From Porphyra umbilicalis (Eukaryota > Rhodophyta > Bangiophyceae > Bangiales > Bangiaceae), in the NCBI GenBank assembly GCA_002049455.2, contig KV918820.1:62001-126000 (forward strand): a DNA stretch of 64,000 bases, written 5' to 3'. Made by a program: the position numbers and the translations under genes. The notes under the pieces were generated by a model. The model searched no databases and was not told the origin of the DNA. It worked only from the letters and a program-made list of their open reading frames with translations. Below, piece by piece: positions 43,201-53,463 of the stretch (its first letter is position 1; each line of letters opens with the position of its first letter).

Positions 43201-45566
43201 GGCGTCGCGTCCATCGTCGCTGCCTACTGCCCCGGCGCTGTGCCGTTTGCGCACTCACCGGCCCCGCACCTGCACGCGTACCGGGCGTATCGGGCGCTGC
43301 GGGTTGCGGCCGACGCGCTCGCGCGGGCGGCCATGGCCGCGACCGCAGCTGCAGAGTGCCACGTGCGGCGCAGCGGTCGGTTACTGCCGACCGTCGACAC
43401 GCTGCGTGCAACGGTGGCCCAGATTGTTGTTGCGGCCAAGACCACCGCGGCGGGCCTACCCGTCGGCGGCGGTGACGCGGTGTCCGGGACGACCAAAAAG
43501 CGCGGCCGTGGCGCGCTCGGCGCGTCGACCGGGGCGGAGGGATCTCCCCCAAAGCAGAGTCGTACAGCTCTGGTGGGGGGCCCGCCGGCGGCCACATTTG
43601 CGGCACAGGCGTCTGTGCCGCCCTTGGAGGACGCACCGACGCAGCCGGCTGCTGCGCTGCCCCCCCCCCCCCCCCCGACCCGCCCAAGCGGCCGCGGTAC
43701 ACGCAGCCGGCATACGGCGATGAGTGGCTGACGCACGCGCAGCGGAAAGAGGTCGCCCGCCAGCGGGGGACGAGCGGCCCCGACGGCCGGCGGCCGCTGC
43801 TGACGCGCCTGCGCGCGCTCGCACACGCCGCGGTCAACGACGGCGGCGTCCAACCGTGGCGCCTCCCCAACCACGTGTGTGTGTGGATGGGCGAGGCGGC
43901 CCTGTTCAAAGCGTCGACCGACGCGGCCGCCAACGCAGGCGCCAAGGCTGAGGCGGCAGCGAACGCAGAGACGGCGTGGCACGCCCTGTCGGTCGGGGGC
44001 CACCGACACGCTGCGCGCGTCTGGCACATCGCGGCGCGCACCGCGAAACGGGCGGCGGCGGCGACGCGCAAGGCAAAGCGCGCGGCGGCTGCGGCCGCCG
44101 CCGGTGCGCCGACAGAGCCCCCGCAGCCTGGTGTGCCTGGCACGCCGCTGCCGTCGACAGACCGCTTGCGGGTGTTGTGCGCCGCCCTCCGGCGCGCGGC
44201 CACGACCACGAGACCGCGCGCGCGCGCTCCGCCGGCGGGGGCGACGCTGGTCGTCTCCAAAGGCGCGTACCGCGAGGCGACGGGCGCCGGTATGACGAGG
44301 CGCGCCGAGGCGGCAGCGGTGGCGGCGTGGGCGGCGACCAATCCCGACGTGTCGCGCGGGTCACTGACGGCCGGGTGCTCCCTGAAAGTCGCTTCGTGGG
44401 GCGCGTGGCTGGTGGTGGCCACTGCGCGCATCGCCCGCACCTACACAGACGCCTATCAGGCGGCGTACGGGGCGGCCGCGACGTCGGGCCGGCGAAAGGC
44501 GCGCCTGCACGCCCTCATCCAGCGCAACCGGTACGCGGCAAAGTTGGCCCGCCGCATGACGGGTGGGCTCCTGCGGCGCACGGTGGACGGCACCAAGGCG
44601 GTGCTGGCCATTGGGCGGTGTCGGCCGCGCGCCGGCAGCGTCGACCTCGTGCGGCGCATGGCCAAACACGTGCACCTTGTGTACGTGGACGAGCACAATA
44701 CGAGCCAGACGTGCGCCGAGTGCGGTCACGGCTTGTGCAACACGTACGTGTCGCCCGACTCGCCGGTCGACCTGACGCCCCTCAAGGCGGCAAGCAGCTG
44801 CGCGCATCGCGCGTCGGCGTCAGCGGCCAAGCGCGCCTCGCCCCTCCGCGGCGGCCGGCGCGCGCGACGGGGTGTGACGACCGGCAGTCGGTCGGGTCCA
44901 CGCGACGGTGCGGCTGCCCAGCGCGCCAAGGAGCACGCAGAGGCGGTGCGGACAAAGGTGCTGCAGGCGATTGCGGCTCACGGCAAGTGGGCGTTTGGGA
45001 CCGACCCGCTGGCGCTGTGGGGGGTCAAGCTGTGCACCAACGTCGCGTGTCCCGCGACGTACGTCGGGCGAGACACCAACGCGGCGCGCAACATGTCCAA
45101 GATTGCCATCAAGAGCATGCGGGGTCGGAGCATCTACCCCCACATCCGGGGGTACACCGTGTCACGCGCGCCACCCCAGGAAGACCCAGTCCAGGCGACG
45201 CGACACGCGGCTGCGATCGACGCGGGTACCTACGAGGCCGGCTACGGGTGGACGCGGTGTTCACCCACGTCGTGGGAGCGTTGGCGCCGACCTGTCGTCG
45301 CCGACGCGCCGGTCGCGGAGGCGGGGACGGCCCCCACGGCCGTGCCAGTGGCGGCGCCAGCGGTGCGGGTAGAGGCGCTGGGTGTGGTGGCAGACGGGGC
45401 GCACGACGCAGCTGCTGCGTCGGCAAGCGGTGACCTGGCGACGAGTAACGTCGGCCAGATGGCTGCTGCCAGCCCCGCGCCAGCCGTGGGACGCAGCCAC
45501 TCGTCTTCGAGCCGCCTCGAGCGGGTAATCGTAGACTGTTCACCAGGTTCATCTCGTGGGGTGTGA
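40264..45566 (+). CDS. Fanzor (eukaryotic TnpB-like RNA-guided nuclease), very large, frame-broken
   Basis: Predicted RNA-guided DNA endonuclease. From ATG 40264 the N-terminal ~400 residues are Gly/Ala-rich; residues about 405-465 hold two zinc-knuckle-like motifs (CGGCGATGHNVKTC and CGACHARGHTRASAAC). The RuvC core follows: first Asp in FVGWDPGVAS (about residue 978), Glu in VYVDEHNTSQTCAEC (about 1476) with the zinc ribbon started by TCAECG and completed by KLCTNVACP, and last Asp in YVGRDTNAARNM (about 1603). LVVSKGAYREATGAG and the helical NRYAAKLARR region are also typical. Total about 1,760 codons, larger than most described Fanzors. The frame changes in a C run near 43661-43677; the downstream frame is coding directly after it (PKRPRYTQPAYGDEW) and has no ATG there, so this is one gene with an indel or a frameshift site. 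The N-terminus is uncertain. Family call from the RuvC motifs is firm. Confidence 0.87.
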
Positions 45567-45570
45567 ATAG

Positions 45571-45601
45571 GGAGCTTCGCTCCTCACCTCTTCCAGAGGT
45601 G
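45571..45601 (+). ncRNA. Candidate Fanzor guide-RNA (omega RNA) scaffold: two adjacent hairpins
   Basis: Four bases after the Fanzor stop codon lie GGAGC-TTC-GCTCC (45571-45583) and CACCTCT-TCC-AGAGGTG (45585-45601). Fanzor and TnpB guide RNAs are known to come from the 3' end of the nuclease gene and the adjacent transposon end, so position and structure fit. The guide segment would follow the hairpins, after about 45602. Alternative: an ordinary 3'-UTR or terminator hairpin. Confidence 0.4.
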
Positions 45602-46906
45602 ACTACTGGTTTTCGAGTCAGGAGGAAGCATTGCTAGGAAAAGAACCCAGGCGGCTGCGATGCGAGCTGTCGGCGTACTGCACTGTTTCGGCGCACCGGC
45701 TTGCCGGCGGTGTGCGATGGGCTGAATTTATGCTGTCAGCAACGTTTCATTGGTCAATGCGTTGACCGCCACTGCGCCGCGCTCAATCCCTTCTGTAGAC
45801 AGCGGCGACAGGTCCGGCGCGGACAAAATTGATCGTCTCCGCGACTGAGCAGGTATAAAACCTAGGCGCTCAACCACTTAATCGAACCTGACGAGTTAGT
45901 GAGCCCAAAAGTGCACGCGCATTCTGAGTCCATTTGGATATTCGAGTCGATGTGGATCGAAAACCGCATGCGATGGGGGGGATCGTGCGTAAGATACGCA
46001 TCGGGCGTTTTCGACCGTGTTTCGAGTGGGATTTCCCAAATAGGGACGATGATGCATGATGCACGTGCCCAACCCTCGCGTCTGTACCCGACGTGAGTCA
46101 GGGAGGGTTAGCTCTACATCCGACGAGGCCGGAAGGGTTGACTGCACGGCCCTTCAAGCATCTGCATCCGACGAGGCTGGGAGGGTTGGCTGCATGGCCG
46201 TCCAGAATTGATGGGGGTGGTGTATCGGATGTAGTCCATGCTCATCGTCAGACAAATTGACACGCCCAACGGGAGTTTTTACCGTGCGGTCGGCTGTTGT
46301 TCGACGCCGGCCTAGAGAGGAAACTCCCGTCGCGGACATTGTGCATGTGCAGGGGCCTACTCGCGTGGGTCTCGCAATGGGAAACCCCGCCAGGCTTAGT
46401 TTTGTTCAACAGAGCGAAGAGGAAGGACAGTTGATTGCTAGGTCAGTACATTATCGACATCCTGTATTTTTTTGGGATTGCACTGCGCCGCCGTACTGCT
46501 GTCCAGCGACTCGGTTTTTCGTAATTTTTTGCCCGGGTCTGGTGCCAGCACGGTCCAGGCTCAGGTGCCACGCCCCGTGCCGGGGCGGCGCTGGCTCTCA
46601 GCTGTGTATCTGTCGGACGAACAAGGCGCATTGATGTGATAACACGCAAAGCGGAGCAGCCAGAACACTGCACAGATGTGGAGAAGAGAAAACAAAGACA
46701 GAGAAGTCGGTCTCTCCTGTCCCACGCCGTGCGACCAGACCGTAGGATGATTCACGTGACTACCGACGTCAAGCCAGAAAAAAAAAACAGTGCGTGAGCG
46801 TGGTACCATGCAGTGAGCGACACATCACGCAAGTCAACACGCAGCAAAACGACAGAGAAAAAAAATGAGACAGACGCCGGTGAGACTGTCCAGTCCCCTC
46901 GTCAGT
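45602..46906. other. Intergenic, with a 49 bp tandem duplication
   Basis: No gene supported. CTACATCCGACGAGGCC (46113) and CTGCATCCGACGAGGCT (46162) begin two 49-base copies, with a third partial copy just upstream (GAGGGTTAGCT, about 46100). Sequence is of lower GC than the Fanzor gene. A right transposon end for the Fanzor element may lie here but no terminal repeat was found. Confidence 0.45.
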
Positions 46907-47368
46907 TCACCTCAGTCTGAGGACGCGCGCAGCGCGGTGGCGTGCCGCCGCTTCGCGTGTCTCCGCGGCCGTGCGCCTCCGTCGACGCGGCGGCTCCTCC
47001 TCATCCTTGTCTGAGCACGTCACCCAACAATTAGAAAATCTCGCACCGCCGTACGCGACCGGGGCGCCCTCCGGCACACCCTCTCTATCACGCTGTTTGC
47101 GCAGCGGCGCACCCTCGCCCTCGCCTTGGTCCCGCCACGCGGCTAATGCCGCCTCAATGTCGCTGCCCGATGACGGTCGAGCAATGTTGACAAGTGCCTG
47201 CCAAGTGCGGGTCGTTCCACCAGTGCTGCCTGTTGGTTCAGCACCAACCGTGGGAGGGCAGGGGCGTGGCCGAGTGGGGTCGGTCTGCCGCGGGTCGTCG
47301 CCGTCCGTGACGCGACAGCCATTGTGCGCCCTCGCACCCTGGCCAGCGAGAACGACGCTCATGGTCAC
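46907..47368 (-). CDS. Hypothetical protein fragment, basic C-terminus
   Basis: A 153-residue minus-strand frame with a plausible ordered stretch (RTWQALVNIARPSSGSDIEAALAAW, written here in two halves by the reader) and a strongly basic end (PPRRRRRTAAETREAAARHR). No family recognised. It directly follows the 47377-48618 frame on the same strand and could be its downstream exon. Confidence 0.3.
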   Translation of the reverse strand: MTMSVVLAGQGARAHNGCRVTDGDDPRQTDPTRPRPCPPTVGAEPTGSTGGTTRTWQALVNIARPSSGSDIEAALAAWRDQGEGEGAPLRKQRDREGVPEGAPVAYGGARFSNCWVTCSDKDEEEPPRRRRRTAAETREAAARHRAARVLRLR

Positions 47369-47376
47369 CAGATCTG

Positions 47377-48618
47377 CTACCCACTCCGGGCAGTGGCCGC
47401 CGTTGAGGCAGCTGACCTTATCGGCGCGACGCCCCAGCGACCCTTCGCCATCGTCGTACCCGTCGCCTTCGCCCTCCCCGCCGCCGCCTCCTCCCTCCTC
47501 GTCTTACTCCTGGGTCGCCGAACCGTCCAAGTTCTTGGGAGAGGAGCGCATCTTGAGATGGGCCCGGACCTTCGTGGCCGCAACCGCAGAGTAGGCGAGG
47601 CGGCAGGCCAGCGCGCGCGGCCCTCCCTCCGTCGGTCCGCTCTCGGAGAATTGATGAAGAACTTTGAAGTGGGAAAACACAGCCGCGACGCCGCGAACAA
47701 GATAGTCGCGTCACACACTGCTGTTGAGGAAGCGGTCACCGTCAAGGAGCCACTTGGCATCTTCGCGTGTAAAGTAATCTCAAACTTTGACGTCGTCCTG
47801 CGTAGACGACGCAAGGTGCCCTTGCTTAGCTCCTCGTTGACGTGGGAGGCAAAAGCCGACAATTCCTTAGCGCCCACCTTCTGGTAGAAATGCGTGACGA
47901 CGCGATGCAGGTACTGGTACGCGATCGTGAAGCGGTTGGGTGGCACGTCACGTGGAGCGACTTGGTCAGGGCGGGGTGCCGCGCGCCGCCGTGGCCGCTT
48001 CGGCAAGCGCCATGGGCTCTCGAGCAGGCGCACCGCGTCCTTGTCACTCACCCTCAAGCGTTGCATAGTCCAGTCCCTCAGGAATACGTGAACGTCCTTC
48101 GTAGTGACCCACACGTCAGTCGCGCACGTGCTGCTGAGAAACGTGCTGGGCAGCCACTTGTTAAGTTCGTCCTTGAGCGCCAGGACCCACTTTGCGTCCT
48201 GCGTCTCCATCTTCCCCTGCGTCCGGGGATTTGGCAGTTCTGCCGGAGAGCCGCCGTGTGGGTCGGTTGCTGCTCCCTCCGCCCCCGGTCCAGCGACGCC
48301 CGTAGGTGCCTGAGACGCCAGGACGGCCGTCAAATTGGATGCAGCGTCTTCCGCAACCTTAGCGAGCATCCGACGTTGTACACTCAAACCGACAGACAGT
48401 TGGTATGCCACCTTGGCTACCTCGTCCGTCTTGAGCGTTCGCATGTTCCTGTTCGTTTCGGCCAGCTCCTTCCGTGTTGCGGTCACCTCTCGACGTACGC
48501 CCGCGATGGCCTCCTTGCACACGCGATTCATCTCGAGCCCCTGTCCTGCGACGCCCGAGGACGACCCTGATGGTCCCACAGAAGGACGCGTGGGTGGCCC
48601 CGCACGTACAGGCGGCAC
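47377..48618 (-). CDS. Hypothetical protein with predicted coiled coil
   Basis: A 413-residue minus-strand frame; first ATG about 31 codons in, near 48525. Residues about 35-95 form a likely coiled coil (REVTATRKELAETNRNMRTL). The middle contains a well-mixed, protein-like region (KWVLALKDELNKWLPSTFL, DVWVTTKDVHVFLRDW, RFTIAYQYLHRVVTHFYQ) with many aromatic residues. The last ~80 residues are Arg/Ala-rich and may be out of frame or intronic. I do not recognise the family. Sense-like sequence continues into other frames on both sides, so introns or indels are likely. Confidence 0.42.
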   Translation of the reverse strand: MPPVRAGPPTRPSVGPSGSSSGVAGQGLEMNRVCKEAIAGVRREVTATRKELAETNRNMRTLKTDEVAKVAYQLSVGLSVQRRMLAKVAEDAASNLTAVLASQAPTGVAGPGAEGAATDPHGGSPAELPNPRTQGKMETQDAKWVLALKDELNKWLPSTFLSSTCATDVWVTTKDVHVFLRDWTMQRLRVSDKDAVRLLESPWRLPKRPRRRAAPRPDQVAPRDVPPNRFTIAYQYLHRVVTHFYQKVGAKELSAFASHVNEELSKGTLRRLRRTTSKFEITLHAKMPSGSLTVTASSTAVCDATILFAASRLCFPTSKFFINSPRADRRREGRARWPAASPTLRLRPRRSGPISRCAPLPRTWTVRRPRSKTRREEAAAGRAKATGTTMAKGRWGVAPIRSAASTAATARSG

Positions 48619-48649
48619 GCCACGCCCGAGTACGTGTGGCAGCCGGACT

Positions 48650-49435
48650 CGGTGAGCGACTGGCGGCAGGTGGCTGGCGTCGGCGAGATCCGACAGGGGG
48701 CGCGGACGGGGATTCCTTCATTGGCCGCCGCAGTGGAGTGTGCAGCGGTGAGGACAGGTGGCTGGTGCCGCAGAAAGTGAGCTGGTTGATATCTTCGCAC
48801 CTGTCTTGGATCATCTCTCCAGCGTCCATGTCGCTTCCGTCACTGCTGTCGGACGGCGGCAGGCCGACAGGAGGCAGGGGCGCCCAACCAGGCAGATTTT
48901 TTGCATGCGCAAAAACCCCAACGCCAGCCGGTGACGCAACGAAAGACGACAGCATGATTGCACGAGCCGGCGTGTGCGTCGGCGCCGTCATGCGTGGAGC
49001 ACGCCGTGCTATCCGCCATCTCATTCCGGCGGCAGCGGCCGCAACAGTCTCCTCAGACGGCTGCCCTTGGCGCGGTTGCTCCGGCGGCCAGTCGGCAACA
49101 CCAGCGTCAAGAGCAGACGAAACACGGTTTGTCATCGCGACGCCGTTGTGAGCGAAGGGGGAATGACGCTGCGGCAAGCCATCCGCACCGCCTGTGTTGC
49201 CGACAAAACCAGGAAGAACACCTCGGAGGAGTGGGCGGGAGCCGGGGCGGGCTGCACTGACCAGCGGCGCTGTTGAATGCTGACCCGCGAGGAAGACAAA
49301 CTCGTCGTTGGACGCGTGGCGGCCGTGCCCGCGCGGCGGCGGGATAGCCGGGCCATGACCAGTGCGCCAGGCGTTGGCTTGGGGAGGGGAAACCTTGTAC
49401 GTGGGGCGACGCATACGGCGAGCCGGCTGCAGCAC
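48650..49435 (-). CDS. Hypothetical 5' part of the same minus-strand gene
   Basis: A frame starting with GTG at 49435 has an acidic segment SDSSDGSDMDAGEMIQDRCE and a short hydrophobic stretch; beyond about 48650 it becomes a shadow of the 47377-48618 frame. It may be an upstream exon or the N-terminus of that gene. A minus-strand TATATGA lies at about 49681. No family recognised. Confidence 0.25.
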
Positions 49436-49689
49436 CCCCGTGAGCGGAGGCGGGTCCTAGACGAGGCAGTGAAGGCGGCACCACTGCCAAGGATTGACGG
49501 GAAATTAACCACCCCTCACAAAGCCGCATCGTGGACCATGGCGCGAACAGTAGTTGGAGGAGGGGCAACGGAAAGAGATGGGGTCGGGTGTGGGAAGGGG
49601 AGGGGGCGATGCGGTCGAGCAGTGCGGGCTTTCCGAGTCCTTTGGCGTGCGATGATAGCCAAATACACAACCCCCGTCATATATGAGCC

Positions 49690-51090
49690 AAATCACCTCC
49701 GCAGCGCCGCTCGAGGGGCATCGGAAAAATCGAAAGAGGCAGCACAATGGCGGGCAGCGTTGGAGACAATTTCTCAAGCGCCGCCCCCACATACCTGTAG
49801 CTCGGGTGTTGGCGGCAGAGACTTGTAGTTCAGCGGGTGAGGGCGCAAGGGGAGGCAGCGCCTCACACGATAGTAGCGGGTTGCGCAAGGGAGGGGTCGG
49901 TGACGAAAGCTTTGCAGCCGCAGTGACTGGGAACGCTCGTTTTGGCGGGCGGCGGCGATGGTCCGAGCCCTGCGTGCAAGAGAGGGTCAAGGCTATTCGG
50001 CAGTGCACGTTCACCAACGCGAAATGCGCAACAAGCTCCCAATTAATATATTCGCACGTGCGAGGACGAACCCTCGGGCGCGGCGGTGGTGGCGGTTTGT
50101 CGAGCCCGGCGGTCCTCACTACTACCCGTATCCTCGCCCTCCGCGTGCTGTGCCCCAGACGCGTGTGCATCTTATCGCCAAGCCGCGTACGACCATCGCC
50201 TGTAACCGTTCACGTGTGCCATAAAACGTCTGCTTGCAGGGCAGGGCGAGGCGTTCGCCGCGCCTCGTGCTTTTGTGGCGTGCTGCCCAGGACCACATTT
50301 TGTGTCCGACGCATACGCATCATGCGCCACTTAGCCGCGCCTTTGGTCGCAGTGTGCCTCCGCTTGCTCCACACGATCGTCGTCTCTGAATCTCCCGCCA
50401 CGCTATTGCGGCGCTGTGTCGCACGACCCGCGCGATGGCGCATGAGTAAGGGAAAGCGCCTTGCGGCGGCGAGACGGCGCCTCGTAGTGCTGCGCACGTG
50501 CGTGTGGGGGCGGCCCGACGGCGCCTTGCGGCGTGACGCACGTGCTTTGCCTGCCATGGACCTGTCTCGTGCCGCTCGGTGCAGCGTCCAAGGACGTTCA
50601 CTTGGACGACATAGCAGCACGCATGCTTCCGTTTGCATTCCACCACATTGCTTCTACGTGTCCGGTGGCATGGCAGTGCCTTGTTGTCGATGCGTGCTGG
50701 GCCGCAGCTGTGTACGTGCTGCCCCAGCATATCTTCGGCCACTGCTGGCCGTCGGTGCTGGCCGCTGCGCCCCCCATTCCGGTCTGCGCGCCGCGGCTCG
50801 CAGACGCTAGGGCCGCGTCTCTCTGCAGACGCGATCGTGTGCAACTCGGAGGCTCTGCGTATCTCTGATGGCACGTTCTTTTTCTCTCCGAGAGATTACC
50901 GTACCGTACCGGGCATCGTCAGCAGTCGTGGGTGGGCCCCCCCTCCTGTCGTAGCAGGGGGCCTGTGTGGCGCGGATTCGGTACGTCTTTGACCTGTCAG
51001 CAAGTTTTTCTGTTCAACAAACCGGTGAGGCGGGCACGACGGCATGCCGTCGTTTGCCCGACTCGAGCTTGACACGAACAACGGAGCGTC
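49690..51090. other. No gene supported
   Basis: Frames on both strands overlap and none shows a family motif. The plus-strand stretch 50550-50800 in one frame (DIAARMLPFAFHHIAS, WQCLVVDACW) is faintly like an F-box leader but too weak to call. Confidence 0.35.
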
Positions 51091-51094
51091 CGAA

Positions 51095-53160
51095 GGATCC
51101 GCGTGGGACAGTCACAGGATGTCACAGGGTCAGTCACAGGCAGTCACATGGACTGTCACAGGCAGTCACATGGACTGTCACAGGGACAGTCATAGGCTGC
51201 CAAAAAGACAGTCACAGGCTGTCACATGGACTGTCACAGGCTGTCACAGGGACTGTCACAGGGACAGTCACAGGCTGTCACAAGGATATTCACAGGCAGT
51301 CACAGGGACGGTCAAAGGCTGTCAAAGGGACTGTCACAGGGCGTGTCACAGGGCGTATCACAGGGACTGTCACACAGACTGACACAGGCTCTCAGAGATA
51401 CTGTCACAGGGACTGTCACTAGGACTTTCACAGGGACTGGCACAGACTGTCGCAGGGCTTTTAACAGGAACAGGCACACGCTGTCTCAGGAACAGTCACA
51501 AGGAATGTCACAGGCTGGCTCAGCGACTGTCACAGGGACCGTCACAGGTACCGTCACAAGGACTGTCACAGGGACTGTCGCAGGGACTGTCACAGTGACT
51601 GTCAGAGGCTGTCAGAGGGACTGTCACAGGGACTGTCACAGGAAATTTCTCAGAGACTGTCACTGGTTGTCAGAGGGACTGTCACAGGGACTGTCCCAGG
51701 AAATTTCACAGGGACTGTCAAAAGGATTGTCATAGGCTGACAGAGAGTCTGTCAAAGGGACAGGGACAGGCTGCCGCAGGGACAGGCACAGGCTGGTACT
51801 GCGACTGTCACAGGCTGTCACAGGGACTGTCACAGGGCCGTCACAAGGACGGTCACAGGTTGTCACAGGTACTATCATGGGCTGTCTCAGGGACTGTCAC
51901 AGGCTGTCACTGTGACTGTCATAGGCTGTCACAGGGACTGTCACAGGCTGTCACAGGGTTTTTCACGGGCTGACACAGGGAATGTCACAGGCTGTCACTT
52001 TCACTGTCATAGGATGTCACAGGGACTGTCGCAGGCTATTACTGTGACTGTCAGAGGCATTCACAAGGACTGTCACATGCTGTCACAGGGACTGTCACGG
52101 GGATTGTCCCGAGCTGTCAGAGGAACAGTCACAGACTGTCACAGGGACTGGCACAGGCTGTCACAGGGACTGCCACAGAGCATCGCAGGGACTGGCACAG
52201 GGACAGTCTTAGGATGTCACAGGGACAGCCATAGGCACTGTCACAGGCTGTCGCAGGGACTCTCATAGGCTGTAATTGAATCTGTCAGAGGCTAGGCCTG
52301 TGACTGTCACAGGCTGGCGCAGGGACTGTCACAGGGACAGTCACAGGCTGTCAGAAGGATATTCACAGGCAGTCACAGGGACGGTCAAAGGCTGTCAGAG
52401 GGACTCTCACAGGCCGTGTCACGAGGCATATCACAGGGACTGTCACACAGACTGACACAGGCTGTCAGAGGGACTGTCACAGGGAATGTCACAGGGACTT
52501 TCACAGGTACTGGCACAGACTGTCGCAGGGACTTTCACAGGGACAGGCACACGCTGTTTCAGGGAGAGTCACAGGGAATGTCACAAGCTGGCACAGAGTC
52601 TGTCACAGGGACCGTGACAGGCTGCCGCGGGGCCTGGCACAAGCTTGTAACGTGACTGTCACATGCTGTCACAGGAAATGTCACAGAAGCAGTCGCAAGC
52701 AGTTACAGGAACAGTCACAACGTCTCACAGGGCCTGTCACAGGCTGCCACAGGGACTTTCACAGACTGCCACAGGGACTGTCACAGGCTGTCACAGGGAC
52801 TGTGACAGGGCTTGTGAAAAAGACTGTCACATTGTCTGTCATAGGGTCTCACAGGGACAATCACAGGCTGTCACAGGGACTGTCACAGACTGTCAAGGGT
52901 AGTTTTACAGAGACATTCACAGGCTGTCACAGAGACAGTCACAGGGACTGTCACAGGGTGTCACAGAGACTGTCCTAGGGTGTCACCGAAACTGTCACTG
53001 GCTGTCACTGTGACCGTCACAGGCTGTCAGAGGGACTGTCACAGGGACTGACACAGGCTGTCACAGGGACTGTCACAGGCTGGTACTGTCACTGTCACAG
53101 GCTGTCACAGGGATTGTCACAGTAACAATCGCTGGCTGTCACAGGGAGTGTCACAGGCAC
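51095..53160 (+). repeat. Degenerate minisatellite of CTGTCACAGG words
   Basis: About 2 kb composed of 10-12 base words CTGTCACAGG, GGACTGTCACA and variants (GTCATAGG, GTCAAAGG). CTGT-C-ACAG is itself a small inverted repeat, so single strands could fold. Open frames in all directions (GTVTGCHRDCHRLSQGL and similar) are produced by the repeat and are not genes. Confidence 0.93.
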
Positions 53161-53463
53161 CAACATTTGGGGCTTCCACGTTGGTCGGAATTGCAAAGCC
53201 ACTTTCGCACCTCCTGGGTACTTTTCTCTCCGGCTCTGACTCATCAGTTTTGTTCGTCTGCTGGAGACAGGTGCGTACAACATGAGATGTTGGTGAGCGT
53301 GTCGTGGTATTATGTGGCACTTGCGGGAGAATACTGCTTGCTTGTACGGGCTGTCCCTGACTGTCGTTTGTAAACTGTGCTTCTTAGTGAAACTTTTTCT
53401 GTTCCTTGTGGTTATTGGCCCCTCCGCAGGTGCTTTTTGTCTACGAAGGACACGCAGGCGACC

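Noticed and set aside
49683-50810. Plus-strand 375-codon open frame
   Set aside because: No motif, biased composition, and competing frames look equally plausible; the F-box-like resemblance in another frame was too weak.
51100-52980. Several 70-170 codon frames with GTVTG/CHRDCH repeats
   Set aside because: Direct products of the CTGTCACAGG minisatellite.
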